Source: an uncultured Draconibacterium sp. (lineage in GTDB: Bacteria; Bacteroidota; Bacteroidia; Bacteroidales; Prolixibacteraceae). From it: a stretch of DNA of 64,000 nt. Positions 16,483 to 25,051 of this stretch are shown here, in pieces; within the stretch, counting starts at the first letter, position 1; every line of letters starts with the position of its first letter. Position numbers and translations under genes: made by a program. Under the pieces are notes generated by a model. It searched no databases. It was given only the letters and a program-made list of their open reading frames with translations, and was not told where the DNA came from. The stretch is taken from positions 62,001 through 126,000 of the forward strand of contig NZ_OY775905.1 in the NCBI RefSeq assembly GCF_963675065.1. The letters are read 5' to 3'.

Positions 16483-17304
16483 ATGATAAAAAAAAATAAA
16501 GTATTCAATGCCTTAGCGATGGTTTTGGTGGCCATATTACCGGTACTAAACAGCGGTTGTAAAAATGAAGACACACCGCCCCTGGAAACAAGTTTTAATC
16601 TGAAAGTACAAGATGTTCTTGGAGTTACGGGTACTGCAACTTTTATTGAAACAAGCGCTACCGTGTCGACAATAACGTTAAAACTGTATGGCGCTCCTTC
16701 AGGAACTCATCCGGCTGCCTTGTACATGAATTCAGTTGTCGAGGGTGGCGAAATTGTTCAGGAGCTCAATCCTGTAGATGCTTCAGGCACCAGTTCTACC
16801 GATGTAAATTTATTAACTTACAATCAGCTGATAGCTTATGACGGCTTTATAAAAGTGATTAAGAGCAGCAACGAACCTAACATCATTTTAGTACAGGGCG
16901 ACATTGGCGGAAATGTACTGACAGGGGACAAAACGACTTTTGTTTTGGATACAATTGGCGCATTTGGCGTTTCGGGAACTGCACTTTTCGAAAAAAGGGA
17001 AAACGGGAATACTCTGGTAACCCTTTCGCTAACCGGTGCAATTGCAGAAGAAATGTATCCGGCAACCATTAACTTGAGTTCTGTGGCCACAATTGGAGGC
17101 GGACCTGTAACAAAAACATTAAACAATGTTAATGGGACTACCGGGAAAAGCTTTACCAACATCCGAAAACTGGACGAAGGCCTGAAAATAACCTATGATA
17201 ATTGGCTGGTTTATAATGGCTATATTAATATTTATCAGACAGCGGTTGATTTTAACAATATTATTAGCCATGGAAATATAGGGTCGAACGTAAACAGCAA
17301 TTGA
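16483..17304 (+). CDS. Lipoprotein with two CHRD-like repeats
   Basis: 273 residues. Signal peptide with lipobox LNSGC (Cys near residue 26). Two related domains follow: residues 40-145 and 155-270 each begin with a GVxGTAxFxE strand, contain HPAALYMNSV or YPATINLSSV, then a short L-x-Y-x-x-x-x-x-YDGFIKV/YNGYINI segment and end GDIGGN or GNIGSN. The layout is that of CHRD domains. It is probably an outer-membrane-anchored extracytoplasmic protein. The tandem arrangement suggests internal duplication. Sits 62 bp before the kinase at 17367, so the two may be one unit. Confidence 0.75.
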   Translation: MIKKNKVFNALAMVLVAILPVLNSGCKNEDTPPLETSFNLKVQDVLGVTGTATFIETSATVSTITLKLYGAPSGTHPAALYMNSVVEGGEIVQELNPVDASGTSSTDVNLLTYNQLIAYDGFIKVIKSSNEPNIILVQGDIGGNVLTGDKTTFVLDTIGAFGVSGTALFEKRENGNTLVTLSLTGAIAEEMYPATINLSSVATIGGGPVTKTLNNVNGTTGKSFTNIRKLDEGLKITYDNWLVYNGYINIYQTAVDFNNIISHGNIGSNVNSN

Positions 17305-17366
17305 TGCTGCGCAAATAATCCAAATACTCTTTTGCCGTATTACCGAAAAATTATTGCCAAACCAAT

Positions 17367-19067
17367 ATGAAAAAGCAAAAAAGCACATTCAATAAAGTCG
17401 ACAATTTGCATTCAAAAGCAGAAGCCTTCCTAAATAAAAAAGACAAAGGATCTAAACTTTCTTTTTCCGAAGCCGATAATTTAAAGCTCATATATGAACT
17501 TGAAGTGCATCAGGAAGAATTGGAGGCACAAAACGAAGAATTAAGGCTGGCAAAGGAAAAAGCAGAACGAGCAGAAAAGAGATACACGGAATTATATGAC
17601 TTTTCCCCTTCAGGATACCTGTCGCTTACAAAGACGGGGAAAATTACGAATTTGAATTTTAATGTAGAACGCTTGTTGGGGAAAAAGCGCTCGTCGCTGA
17701 TTAACAGTAGTTTTGGCTTTTTTATTTCTTCCGACACAAGAACCATTTATACTAATTTTCTGGATGAAATATTCAAAACCCAATTAAAACAAAGCTGCGA
17801 ACTTAAACTGGAAACTAAATCCGACGATGTGACTTATGTACTCGTCAACGGTATTGTCAGTAATATTGATGAAAAATGTCTGATATCATTGGTTGATATA
17901 ACAAAGCGTAAAATTATCGAGATCGAATTAATAAAAGCCAAAGAGAAAGCAGAAGAAGGTGAAAGGCTAAAGTCGGCGTTTCTTGCCAACATGAGTCACG
18001 AAATTCGAACACCCATGAATGGTATTATGGGGTTCTCCGAGCTTTTAAAAACGTTAAAGCTGACCGGTGAAAAACAGCAGGAGTTTATTGATATTATTCA
18101 GAAAAGCGGTACACGTATGCTCAATATTATAAACGATATTATTAACATTTCAAAAATAGAATCGCAACAAATTGAAGTTCTGGTTTCCGACACAAACATA
18201 AACGAACAGGTAGAGTACATTTATCATTTTTTCAAGCTCGAAGCAGATCAAAAAAAATTGAATTTTTCCTTCAAAAATGGACTGAATTCAAAAAATGCTT
18301 TAATCCGTACAGACCGGGAAAAAGTGTATGCAATTCTTACCAACCTGGTTAAAAATGCCATAAAGTTTACCCAAACAGGCTCCATTGAATTGGGTTACGA
18401 ATTGAAGAGTGAACGCATAGAATTTTATGTAAAAGATAGTGGACCCGGTATTCCGGATGAACAGAAAAAAATCATTTTTGAACGCTTCAGACAAGGCCAC
18501 AAATCCTTAACATCTAACGTTGAAGGAGCCGGCCTTGGATTATCTATCTCAAAAGCATACGTCGAAATGTTGGGTGGCGAAATTTGGGCAGAGAATAATA
18601 TTGGACAAGGTTCAACATTCCGTTTTACCCTTCCTCATCTTAATGGGATTAAAGAAAAAGAACCACATCAAATAGTTGCTGAGGAAGAAATCAGTTCAAT
18701 AAGAAAGATAAAAATACTGGTTGTTGAAGACGATAAAACTTCCCAACGATTATTAGGTTTTATGATTGAGCATTTGACAGGCGAAATAATCCAGGTTACT
18801 ACTGGTGAGGAGGCTGTTGAGATCTGTCGTGAAAATCCCGATATTGATTTGGTGCTTATGGATATACAGATGCCCGGAATAAATGGCCTTGAAGCTACAC
18901 GCCAAATTCGCGAGTTTAACAAAGAGATTGTTATCATTGCGCAAACAGCGTTTGCATTAAACGGCGACAGGGGAAAGTCAATTGAAGCAGGATGTAACGA
19001 TTACATTTCAAAACCGATTAACCGGGCCAATTTAAATAATATGATAAACAATTATTTTCGCAATTAG
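17367..19067 (+). CDS. Hybrid PAS sensor histidine kinase with receiver domain
   Basis: 566 residues, no membrane segments, so a cytosolic sensor. Order: N-terminal coiled coil (residues 30-75, HQEELEAQNEELRLAKEKAE), PAS domain (75-185), HisKA with phospho-acceptor His in MSHEIRTPMNG (near 212), HATPase_c with N-box LVKNAIKF, and GxG boxes DSGPGIPD and GAGLGLSI (320-430), then a C-terminal receiver (450-566; DD at VVEDDK, phospho-Asp in LVLMDIQMPG, Lys in ISKPI). Its coiled coil and PAS resemble the free PAS protein at 30231. The signal is unknown; it lies after the CHRD lipoprotein in an element-headed unit. Confidence 0.9.
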   Translation: MKKQKSTFNKVDNLHSKAEAFLNKKDKGSKLSFSEADNLKLIYELEVHQEELEAQNEELRLAKEKAERAEKRYTELYDFSPSGYLSLTKTGKITNLNFNVERLLGKKRSSLINSSFGFFISSDTRTIYTNFLDEIFKTQLKQSCELKLETKSDDVTYVLVNGIVSNIDEKCLISLVDITKRKIIEIELIKAKEKAEEGERLKSAFLANMSHEIRTPMNGIMGFSELLKTLKLTGEKQQEFIDIIQKSGTRMLNIINDIINISKIESQQIEVLVSDTNINEQVEYIYHFFKLEADQKKLNFSFKNGLNSKNALIRTDREKVYAILTNLVKNAIKFTQTGSIELGYELKSERIEFYVKDSGPGIPDEQKKIIFERFRQGHKSLTSNVEGAGLGLSISKAYVEMLGGEIWAENNIGQGSTFRFTLPHLNGIKEKEPHQIVAEEEISSIRKIKILVVEDDKTSQRLLGFMIEHLTGEIIQVTTGEEAVEICRENPDIDLVLMDIQMPGINGLEATRQIREFNKEIVIIAQTAFALNGDRGKSIEAGCNDYISKPINRANLNNMINNYFRN

Positions 19068-19081
19068 CCTGGTCGTAAAAA

Positions 19082-19118
19082 TGTGAGAATAATGTAACTA
19101 AATCCTAAAGTTGTGTAA
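19082..19118 (+). promoter_or_regulatory. Upstream element copy 8
   Basis: TGTGAGAATAATGTAA, 14 nt, TGTGTAA; 70 nt before the lipoprotein start at 19189. Confidence 0.8.
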
Positions 19119-19188
19119 CAATTTCAGAGCGAATGAGAAATACCTTTGATAGTGCATTAATTTATATGCACAGTTAATACTGAAAATT

Positions 19189-19650
19189 ATGAAAAAAATA
19201 TTTTTTACACTGGCTGTTGTACTATTTATAGCTGGTTCAAATTTCACTGGGTGCAATACTCCTTCGCAAAAACTTGAAAATGCTGAGGAAGATGTAACCG
19301 AAGCAAAAAAGGCGGTTTTAGATGCGCAGAGTGATCTAAACCAGGCTCATCAGGATTCGATTACAGCATACCAGCAATTCAAAATTGAATATGAAAACAG
19401 AATTATTGCAAACCAAAAAAGTATCGACGAGCTAAAAGTAAAAATTGTAAGTGCAAACAAGGAGAATAAAGCATTGTACGAAACAAAACTGGCCGAACTG
19501 CAGAAAAGAAACAACGATTTGAAAGTTAAACTGGTTAACTACAAAGCAGATGAAACGGATAACTGGCAAACATTCAAGCTGGAGTTTAAACGGGACATGG
19601 ATGAACTGGGAAAAGCATTTTCCGATTTTACGGTGAGTAATACAAAATAA
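19189..19650 (+). CDS. Coiled-coil lipoprotein
   Basis: 153 residues. Lipobox FTGC (Cys near residue 22), then almost entirely heptad-like helix (KLENAEEDVTEAKKAVLDAQ, KSIDELKVKIVSANKENKAL). Predicted to be lipid-anchored and to form a helical hairpin or bundle in the periplasm, comparable in design to Lpp/YtxH-associated stress lipoproteins. No defined family. Headed by the element; two tiny genes follow on the same strand. Confidence 0.75.
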   Translation: MKKIFFTLAVVLFIAGSNFTGCNTPSQKLENAEEDVTEAKKAVLDAQSDLNQAHQDSITAYQQFKIEYENRIIANQKSIDELKVKIVSANKENKALYETKLAELQKRNNDLKVKLVNYKADETDNWQTFKLEFKRDMDELGKAFSDFTVSNTK

Positions 19651-19674
19651 TATCGAAATAGATAAATAAACGAA

Positions 19675-19842
19675 ATGGCTGTCAAATCGATATCATATCA
19701 TCCTAAAGTGCTCAGATTCTATAAGATAAAGGCAACTACAAAAGTTTGGAAAATTCAGATTCAATTGCCTATGGGAGTTTGGTTAAAGAATAGTACAAAT
19801 GTTGAAACCACAAAATGGACTATTTGGCAATTATTAAATTAA
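19675..19842 (+). CDS. Possible 55-residue protein, unknown
   Basis: ATG at 19675 opens a 55-codon frame (MAVKSISYHPKV ... WTIWQLLN) ending TAA. It is rich in aromatic and basic residues with no signal peptide or known motif. It starts 24 bp after the lipoprotein stop on the same strand. It could be real or chance; the position between two element-linked genes is the only support. Confidence 0.3.
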   Translation: MAVKSISYHPKVLRFYKIKATTKVWKIQIQLPMGVWLKNSTNVETTKWTIWQLLN

Positions 19843-19925
19843 TGGACAATTATTGAATCCAAAAGTGTTTGTAAAAGACAAAAACATTTAGAAAAATAAA
19901 ACAAGATACTTTAAAGCTTAATGCC

Positions 19926-20081
19926 ATGGGAAATTTACTTTACATTATCGCAGTTATACTGATTATAGCATGGGCTATTGGATTTGTAGGTTACAATGTC
20001 GGTGGCCTTATACATATATTGCTCGTAATTGCAGTAATTGCAATTATAGTTCGAATTATCCAGGGAAGACGGATTTTGTAA
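19926..20081 (+). CDS. lmo0937-family small membrane protein
   Basis: 51 residues: MGNLLYIIAVILIIAWAIGF forms a first helix, then YNVGGLIHILLVIAVIAIIV a second helix, ending RIIQGRRIL. This matches the lmo0937 family of tiny two-helix membrane proteins, frequently found among stress-induced genes, function unknown. The GYNxGGLIHILLVIA segment is highly typical, so I regard it as a real gene despite its size. Likely distal gene of the unit beginning at 19189; a hairpin terminator follows at 20171. Confidence 0.8.
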   Translation: MGNLLYIIAVILIIAWAIGFVGYNVGGLIHILLVIAVIAIIVRIIQGRRIL

Positions 20082-20170
20082 AAAATCATTCATTCTATGT
20101 TGGGAATAAGACAAATAATTATGGACTTCTGGGGTCAACTTAGCCCCGTTTATATAGTTGGGTTAAATTT

Positions 20171-20203
20171 AAAAATGTGGGCATTATGTCCACATTTTTT
20201 TCT
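20171..20203 (+). terminator. Rho-independent terminator
   Basis: AAAATGTGG (20172-20180) pairs with CCACATTTT (20190-20198) and a T-run follows. It closes the 19189-20081 unit before the M48 gene. Confidence 0.75.
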
Positions 20204-20250
20204 TTAATATTCTTAATGCGCAAACGATTAATAGCTTAAAAACAAAAGTC

Positions 20251-21054
20251 ATGAAAAAAATTATTATCTCAATATTTATCGCATCTATTCTAACCGGGTG
20301 TATTTTAAACAAAGTAACTGGTCGTAAACAATTGAGTCTTGTTCCGGAATCGGAATTGCAAGTGATGGCCGTCAGCCAATACAGCACATTCCTGTCAGAA
20401 AATAAGGTATTAAATCCGCGCAACAACAAAAGCGCAGCAATGGTTGACCAGGTTGGTGCACGTATTTCAAATGCTATTACACAATATTACAATAGCCAGG
20501 GGAAAAAATCAGTAACTGAAGGCTACAAATGGGAATTTAACACCATAGAAAGCAAAGAAGCCAATGCCTGGTGCATGCCCGGCGGGAAAGTGGTTGTATA
20601 TACCGGCTTATTGTCAATAACCCAAAACGAAACAGCGCTGGCCATTGTTGTCGGGCACGAAATTGCGCATGCCATTGCCAAGCACGGCAGCGAACGTATG
20701 AGCCAGGGAATGATGCAACAGCTGGGTGGAATGGCCTTAGAGGTTGCTTTATCGCAAAAACCGCAGGATACTCAAAATTTGTTTATGCAGGCTTATGGCA
20801 TTGGAAGCACAGTTGGCGCCGTGTTACCGTGGTCGAGACAGCAGGAAACAGAAGCCGACCAATACGGGTTAATTTTTGCTGCAATGGCTGGCTACGATCC
20901 CCGTGAAGCAATACCTTTCTGGCAACGAATGTCGAATGCAGGTGGGGCAAAACCACCAGAATTTTTGAGCACTCACCCATCGGATGAGACAAGGATGAGA
21001 AAGCTCAATCAATTTATGCCTGAAGCCATGAAATATTATAAACAGGGCAATTGA
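20251..21054 (+). CDS. M48-family metallopeptidase lipoprotein
   Basis: 267 residues. Lipobox ILTGC (Cys near residue 17), then an M48 domain with zinc motif HEIAH (in VVGHEIAHAIAKHGSERM, near residue 137), the third ligand region ETEADQYG near residue 208, and STHPSDETRM near 243, a mark of Oma1/LoiP/BepA-type peptidases. These act in the periplasm on misfolded or envelope-assembly proteins. It starts 48 bp after a terminator and no island element precedes it, so its control may differ from its neighbours. Confidence 0.9.
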   Translation: MKKIIISIFIASILTGCILNKVTGRKQLSLVPESELQVMAVSQYSTFLSENKVLNPRNNKSAAMVDQVGARISNAITQYYNSQGKKSVTEGYKWEFNTIESKEANAWCMPGGKVVVYTGLLSITQNETALAIVVGHEIAHAIAKHGSERMSQGMMQQLGGMALEVALSQKPQDTQNLFMQAYGIGSTVGAVLPWSRQQETEADQYGLIFAAMAGYDPREAIPFWQRMSNAGGAKPPEFLSTHPSDETRMRKLNQFMPEAMKYYKQGN

Positions 21055-21131
21055 TGGGACTGATATTTCTGTACAAAATTCCATTCAATCAAAACCACTT
21101 CCGGCAGGCAAAAAAGGCAAACTATTTCAAA

Positions 21132-21168
21132 AGTGTGAATGATGTAAATCTTTCACGAAATTGTGTAA
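21132..21168 (+). promoter_or_regulatory. Upstream element copy 9
   Basis: AGTGTGAATGATGTAA, 14 nt, TGTGTAA; 70 nt before the YtxH start at 21239. Confidence 0.8.
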
Positions 21169-21238
21169 TACCTTTTACCCGGGGAAGGCTGATCTTTACA
21201 AGTGTTAAATATTAAAACAATTACTTAAAATAATTATT

Positions 21239-21553
21239 ATGAGTTCAGGAAAAGTTGTACTAGGATTACTGGCAGGCGCTGTCGCCGGTGCATTTGCAGG
21301 TATTTTATTAGCCCCTGCAAAAGGTTCGAAAACCAGGAAAAGGATTGCAAGAAAAGGAGAAGATTACTACGATTCGTTAAAGGAAAAATTTGATGAATTG
21401 CTTGATGCCGTTTCCGACAAATTTGAAGAGGTAAAAGAAGATGTTACCGAATATGCTGAAAAAATAAAAGAAGATGTTTCGGATTTTGCTGAAAAAAAGA
21501 TGTCTAAAACACCCGAAGAAACAGAAAAAAACGCTAAAGCAACGGAAGTTTAA
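21239..21553 (+). CDS. YtxH-domain stress protein
   Basis: 104 residues. A glycine-rich N-terminal helix (VVLGLLAGAVAGAFAGILLA) followed by PAKGSKTRKRI is the YtxH signature. The rest is a charged repeated helix (KFEEVKEDVTEYAEKIKEDV). The protein is expected to be membrane-associated through the N-terminal helix. The family is linked to general stress responses in Firmicutes and Bacteroidota, molecular role unknown. First gene of a four-gene unit that runs to 22708. Confidence 0.85.
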   Translation: MSSGKVVLGLLAGAVAGAFAGILLAPAKGSKTRKRIARKGEDYYDSLKEKFDELLDAVSDKFEEVKEDVTEYAEKIKEDVSDFAEKKMSKTPEETEKNAKATEV

Positions 21554-21656
21554 CTAAAGTTTCAGGTTAATGTAAAAGTGCAATAGACTAAAAACTAAAG
21601 CATTTTAAACAAAAACATTTAAGCGCATTGTTAAGGCAAAATAAACAGGAAGTCGG

Positions 21657-21938
21657 ATGAAAGGAGAGTTGCACTCAAAGATTCTTATGAACAGAGCAGA
21701 CAAGCAAATTGTGCTAACCACTATTCATGAGAATACAGAAATTGATTCTTATCAATCGGATGATTCAGTTACTTTTCAGGTAATTGGGGGAAAATTGAAA
21801 CTTCGTACGCGAAAGAAATCAATAATTCTTCATGAAGGCCAGTTTTTTTCACTTCATAAAAACACGAATTACAACCTTTCAACAAAGGAAGAAACAGTGT
21901 TTCTGTTAACAATCTTAAATGGAAGCAAGCAGCAGTAA
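21657..21938 (+). CDS. Small cupin-like protein
   Basis: 93 residues, strand-rich: SDDSVTFQVIGGKLKLRTRK, then SIILHEGQFFSLHKNTNYNL and a final hydrophobic strand. The pattern V-x-GK-x-x-x...L-x-EG-x-x-F-x-L resembles a minimal cupin barrel in which the usual PAGxxH ligands are replaced by LHKNTNY. It has no signal peptide. A shorter start at 21687 (MNRADKQ) is possible. A related small cupin lies at 45626. Confidence 0.6.
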   Translation: MKGELHSKILMNRADKQIVLTTIHENTEIDSYQSDDSVTFQVIGGKLKLRTRKKSIILHEGQFFSLHKNTNYNLSTKEETVFLLTILNGSKQQ

Positions 21939-21967
21939 AATGAATACATTTTTATAATAATAGTATC

Positions 21968-22321
21968 ATGCCCGAAGTTATGGAAGACATTGTGGATTCA
22001 ATTGAATCGTTACTGGAAAGTGCTGCCGATTATGGTAAAACAAGCTATGATCTTGTAAAACTAAAGACAATTGATAAAACAACAGATGTGGTTTCCTCGT
22101 TGATTTCACATGCTGTTGTTTTTGTAATCTTTATGTCATTTCTGCTTTTTCTCACTTTGGGTCTGGCATTTTGGTTGGGTGAAATTATCGGGAATATGTT
22201 TTATGGTTTTTTTGTTGTTGCTGCATTTTACGGCATTGTCGGACTTGTACTATATTTCGTTCTTCACGATCGGATTAAAAAGAAGATTTCGGATTATATG
22301 ATTAAACAGGCACTTAAATAG
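21968..22321 (+). CDS. Phage-holin-family (holin superfamily) membrane protein
   Basis: 117 residues: an acidic amphipathic N-terminal helix (EDIVDSIESLLESAADYGKT), then two long membrane helices (residues 47-75 and 80-105) and a basic tail. This is the standard layout of the chromosomal 'phage holin family' (DUF1469-type) proteins that accompany YtxH genes. No lysis genes are nearby, so a phage role is unlikely; membrane stress is more probable (inference). Six bp before the next gene. Confidence 0.8.
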   Translation: MPEVMEDIVDSIESLLESAADYGKTSYDLVKLKTIDKTTDVVSSLISHAVVFVIFMSFLLFLTLGLAFWLGEIIGNMFYGFFVVAAFYGIVGLVLYFVLHDRIKKKISDYMIKQALK

Positions 22322-22327
22322 AATCCA

Positions 22328-22708
22328 ATGGAAAAAATATCTTCCAATGCTGAACTTCAGAATGCCATCCTAAATCTGGAAGCAGAACAGGCTGTTAAAT
22401 TGAAACTAATGAAAGAACAATTTAATCTGGCTTATGAGAATTTAAAACCTGCAAAGCTTATTGAGAGCACCTTGAAAGATATTACCGCTTCTCCTCATCT
22501 GATAAACAAAATAATCATCACTTTTTTAGGGATGTTTACCGGTTATCTTTCCCAAAAAGTCATTACACGTCGATCAGGAAGCAAATTCAGGAAACTTTTC
22601 GGATATATTTTGCAATATGGTATCACAAATCTTGTTGCCAGTAACGCTGAGGCTATAAAGTCATTTTGGCATGTTGTTTCTCATCGTATCCTTTATAAGA
22701 AAGAATAA
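22328..22708 (+). CDS. Conserved protein accompanying YtxH/holin-like genes
   Basis: 126 residues: N-terminal helical part with LNLEAEQAVKLKLMKEQF, then NLKPAKLIESTLKDITASP and a hydrophobic stretch (NKIIITFLGMFTGYLS), a basic link RRSGSKFRKLFGY and a second hydrophobic stretch. It looks like a partner membrane protein to the holin-like gene six bp upstream. I recognise no named domain. Same triplet of genes (YtxH, holin-like, this type) is a familiar arrangement in Bacteroidota. Confidence 0.7.
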   Translation: MEKISSNAELQNAILNLEAEQAVKLKLMKEQFNLAYENLKPAKLIESTLKDITASPHLINKIIITFLGMFTGYLSQKVITRRSGSKFRKLFGYILQYGITNLVASNAEAIKSFWHVVSHRILYKKE

Positions 22709-22721
22709 ATTCTGCAGCTTG

Positions 22722-22930
22722 TGGCTAGCAAAGAATCGAAAACGAGACGCGGCGCTTCAGTTGGTTGAAGAACGTATCACATCTTATTCCAACAATTTAA
22801 AACTCTGATTAGATGAGTTGTCACAAAATCATCGCCCTGGCATGCGCTGTTGGTTCTGACGCTCTACGTTGGAATACAATTATATTGAAAATCAAACCGA
22901 TCTTGAGAAAATTGATTCGGAACATGTGTG
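22722..22930 (+). pseudogene. Possible decayed small gene
   Basis: One frame reads NRKRDAALQLVEERITSYSN, then a TGA, LDELSQNHRPGMRCWF, another TGA, then STLEYNYIENQTDLEKIDSE and stop inside the next upstream element. Two TGA codons interrupt an otherwise coding-like frame. Not recognised; weak evidence. Confidence 0.3.
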
Positions 22931-22961
22931 AATGATGTAACTCTTTCCGAAAGTTATGTAA
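22925..22961 (+). promoter_or_regulatory. Upstream element copy 10
   Basis: TGTGTGAATGATGTAA, 14 nt, TATGTAA, followed by TACTTTC; 60 nt before the start at 23022. Confidence 0.8.
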
Positions 22962-23021
22962 TACTTTCTACTTTGAATATCCTCAACTTTCGCACATTAA
23001 ATATTCACCAAAAAGAACAAA

Positions 23022-23840
23022 ATGAAAAAATCAATTCACACGCTTACTTTATTAATCCTGGTTGCTGGATTATTATTGACGTCATGCGTATCCAATAAGA
23101 AATTTATGGCTTCAGAAGCCCGGGGAGTTAAACTGCAAAAAGAGAATGCACTAGCACTCAATAAACTAAACGAAAGCAACATGCTTCTGATGGATGTAGA
23201 GAATGAAAAAGAAATTATGCAACAGAAGAACGAAATGATGCAAAAGGAATATGCGACGATTCAGAAAAATCTGATGATGCGTTCTTCAGAATCAAAAATG
23301 ACCATTGCTGAACAGGCCCGGCGACTAAACGATCTTCAGAATATTATTGATGCCCAGACTGAAATAACTACCCGGTTAAAAAATTCGATAGGCAATGCAT
23401 TGAAGAATTATAAAACCGACGAATTGAATGTTTACATGCTGAATGGAAACGTACATGTATCGCTGGCAGAAAAGCTGCTCTTTAAATCGGGAAGCGATGT
23501 GGTGGATTCAAAAGGAAAAGCAGCACTTAAATCGCTTGCCACTGTTTTAAACAGTTCTGAAGATTTCACCGTTGCCATTGTAGGCCATACCGATGATGTT
23601 CCGATTAAAACAAAAATATTCGAAGATAATTGGGATCTTAGCACTGCAAGAGCAACATCTATCGTTCGGATTCTTACCATTGATAATGGTTTTGATTCAT
23701 CGCGAATCACTGCTTCAGGAAAAAGTGAGTTTCATCCGATAAGTGCAAATTCATCTACCGAAGGACGCGCTGATAATCGAAGAACAGAAGTTATTCTTTC
23801 GCCTGATTTACAGGAAATATATAAGCTTTTGTATCAATAA
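23022..23840 (+). CDS. OmpA-family lipoprotein with coiled-coil stalk
   Basis: 272 residues. Lipobox LTSC (Cys near residue 22), a coiled coil through residue 120 (LQKENALALNKLNESNMLLM), then an OmpA-like peptidoglycan-binding domain from about 140: FKSGSDVVDSKGKAALKSLA, VGHTDDVPI (near 190), the Arg-binding stretch LSTARATSI and final NRRTEVILSP. It should anchor the outer membrane to the cell wall. Single-gene unit, closed by a terminator. Confidence 0.88.
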   Translation: MKKSIHTLTLLILVAGLLLTSCVSNKKFMASEARGVKLQKENALALNKLNESNMLLMDVENEKEIMQQKNEMMQKEYATIQKNLMMRSSESKMTIAEQARRLNDLQNIIDAQTEITTRLKNSIGNALKNYKTDELNVYMLNGNVHVSLAEKLLFKSGSDVVDSKGKAALKSLATVLNSSEDFTVAIVGHTDDVPIKTKIFEDNWDLSTARATSIVRILTIDNGFDSSRITASGKSEFHPISANSSTEGRADNRRTEVILSPDLQEIYKLLYQ

Positions 23841-23867
23841 TTGACTTTGTTGATTTGAAAGCTAAAT

Positions 23868-23900
23868 CACCGCGCATTGTAAAAAATGTGCGGTTTTATT
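23868..23900 (+). terminator. Rho-independent terminator
   Basis: ACCGCGCATT, a short A-rich loop, AATGTGCGGTTTTATTTT: one internal mismatch, T-rich tail, 28 nt after the OmpA-family stop. Confidence 0.8.
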
Positions 23901-24078
23901 TTGCTTTAAAATCTAACTGAATATGATGTGAAGAGGTTTGTTTTTTGTTAGGAGAAATTAATGGTCGGATTAAACAGGGACTTTGAGTTTCCTTACACAA
24001 AGTTTTTTATTTTGTTTTTATTCAGGTTAAAGAATCATGGATTTGGGAAAGTTCATGTTCTGCTTATCAAACCAAAAA

Positions 24079-24115
24079 TGTGTGAATGATGTAAATTTTT
24101 TCAAGAATAGCGTAA
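24079..24115 (+). promoter_or_regulatory. Upstream element copy 11 (CsbD-AraC operon)
   Basis: TGTGTGAATGATGTAA, 14 nt, AGCGTAA; 68 nt before the CsbD-like start at 24184, which is followed by the AraC-type regulator. Confidence 0.75.
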
Positions 24116-24183
24116 CATTTTAAAAATTCGAATGGTTTAATTTTATATTGGATTACTGGCATCTGATTAAAAAGAATAAAAAA

Positions 24184-24366
24184 ATGTACAACAATGCGAT
24201 GGGTTACTGGAACGGAAAAAAAGAAAAAATTAAACAAAAATATCCGCTTATTACCGATGAAGACTTGAATTTTCGCGAAGGAAAGGAAGTAGAAATGATA
24301 GAGATGCTGGGGTACAAACTTGGAATGTCGATTGAAGAAATGCGTTGTATAATTGCCGACTTGTAA
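24184..24366 (+). CDS. CsbD-like small stress protein (copy 2)
   Basis: 60 residues from MYNNAMGYWNGKKEKIKQKY. W-NGKKEKIKQ, TDEDL, GKEVE, KLGMS and the final CIIADL line up with the proteins at 10966 and 35035. The CsbD/YjbJ-like family is cytosolic and induced by general stress elsewhere. A TTG 36 bases upstream could extend it but adds no homology. It is the first gene behind the upstream element and lies 67 bp before the AraC-type gene. Confidence 0.7.
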   Translation: MYNNAMGYWNGKKEKIKQKYPLITDEDLNFREGKEVEMIEMLGYKLGMSIEEMRCIIADL

Positions 24367-24433
24367 AACATTTCGTTGTGCTTTGTAAGCGAAAAGAGTT
24401 GCTTTGATGAATTAAGTAATAATATGGATACTG

Positions 24434-24991
24434 ATGATACTGAAAATTAAAAATATGGAAAGCAGCCGGTGTAAAACATTGGTAAAGCAGGAAATGACCA
24501 GGCTTGGCTTTCATGAAATTTCAGTAGAACTGGGCGAAGTAGAATTTGAAGGCGATATCTCAAATGAAGAGTTACAGTTATTCGATTCGGCCCTTAAAAA
24601 TTTGGGCCTTGAAATACTGGTGGATAAAAGGAGCCGACTTATTGCAAAAATTAAAGATGCTGTTGATCAGTTGGTCTACCTCACCGACGATCTCCCAAGG
24701 CCAAACTATTCCGAGTACATCAGCCAAAAGGTAAATCTTAGTTACAGTTCGCTTAGCAATGTCTTTTCAGCAATGGAAAACACCACCATTGAAAAGTATA
24801 TTATTGCACAACGAATTGAACGGGTGAAAGAGCTGCTTATCTATTCCGATCTTAGCCTCAGCGACATTGCTTTCAAAATGCATTTTAGTAGTGTGGCTCA
24901 TTTATCCAACCAGTTTAAGAAAGTTACCGGTTTAACCCCTTCCTTTTTCAGGAAAAACAGAATTAACAATAACGAAACGAATGATAATTGA
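24434..24991 (+). CDS. AraC-family regulator with HMA-like N-terminal domain (copy 1, metal site lost)
   Basis: 185 residues. Residues 1-70 have the beta-alpha-beta-beta-alpha-beta look of a heavy-metal-associated domain, but the CxxC is reduced to ESSRC. Residues 90-180 are a two-HTH AraC DNA-binding domain (TIEKYIIAQRIERVKELLIY, LSLSDIAFKMHFSSVAHLSN, QFKKVTGLTPSFF). The partner at 47714 keeps the CIRC pair. Being in an operon headed by the island element, it may be autoregulated and is a leading candidate to bind it; AraC-type proteins typically bind direct repeats about 21 bp apart, the spacing seen here. The binding itself is inference. Confidence 0.88.
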   Translation: MILKIKNMESSRCKTLVKQEMTRLGFHEISVELGEVEFEGDISNEELQLFDSALKNLGLEILVDKRSRLIAKIKDAVDQLVYLTDDLPRPNYSEYISQKVNLSYSSLSNVFSAMENTTIEKYIIAQRIERVKELLIYSDLSLSDIAFKMHFSSVAHLSNQFKKVTGLTPSFFRKNRINNNETNDN

Positions 24992-25024
24992 AAAGGCCGT
25001 CGTTGTTAATAACGACAGCCTTTT
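24991..25024. terminator. Bidirectional terminator
   Basis: AAAAGGC, mismatch, GTCGTT, loop, AACGAC, mismatch, GCCTTTT: symmetrical A and T flanks between the convergent AraC-type and beta-barrel genes. Confidence 0.85.
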
Positions 25025-25051
25025 GTGAATTGATTGATTGCTGATATTCTG

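Noticed and set aside
20171..20203. AAATGTGGGCATTATGT as another copy of the upstream element
   Set aside because: The similarity is limited to AAATGTG and ATGT, and the sequence is a perfect hairpin with a T-run. It is a terminator, and the GTAA boxes are missing.
21968..22708. Prophage lysis cassette suggested by the holin-like gene
   Set aside because: No endolysin, tail or capsid genes are nearby. The gene is in a YtxH-led stress unit typical of non-phage chromosomes.
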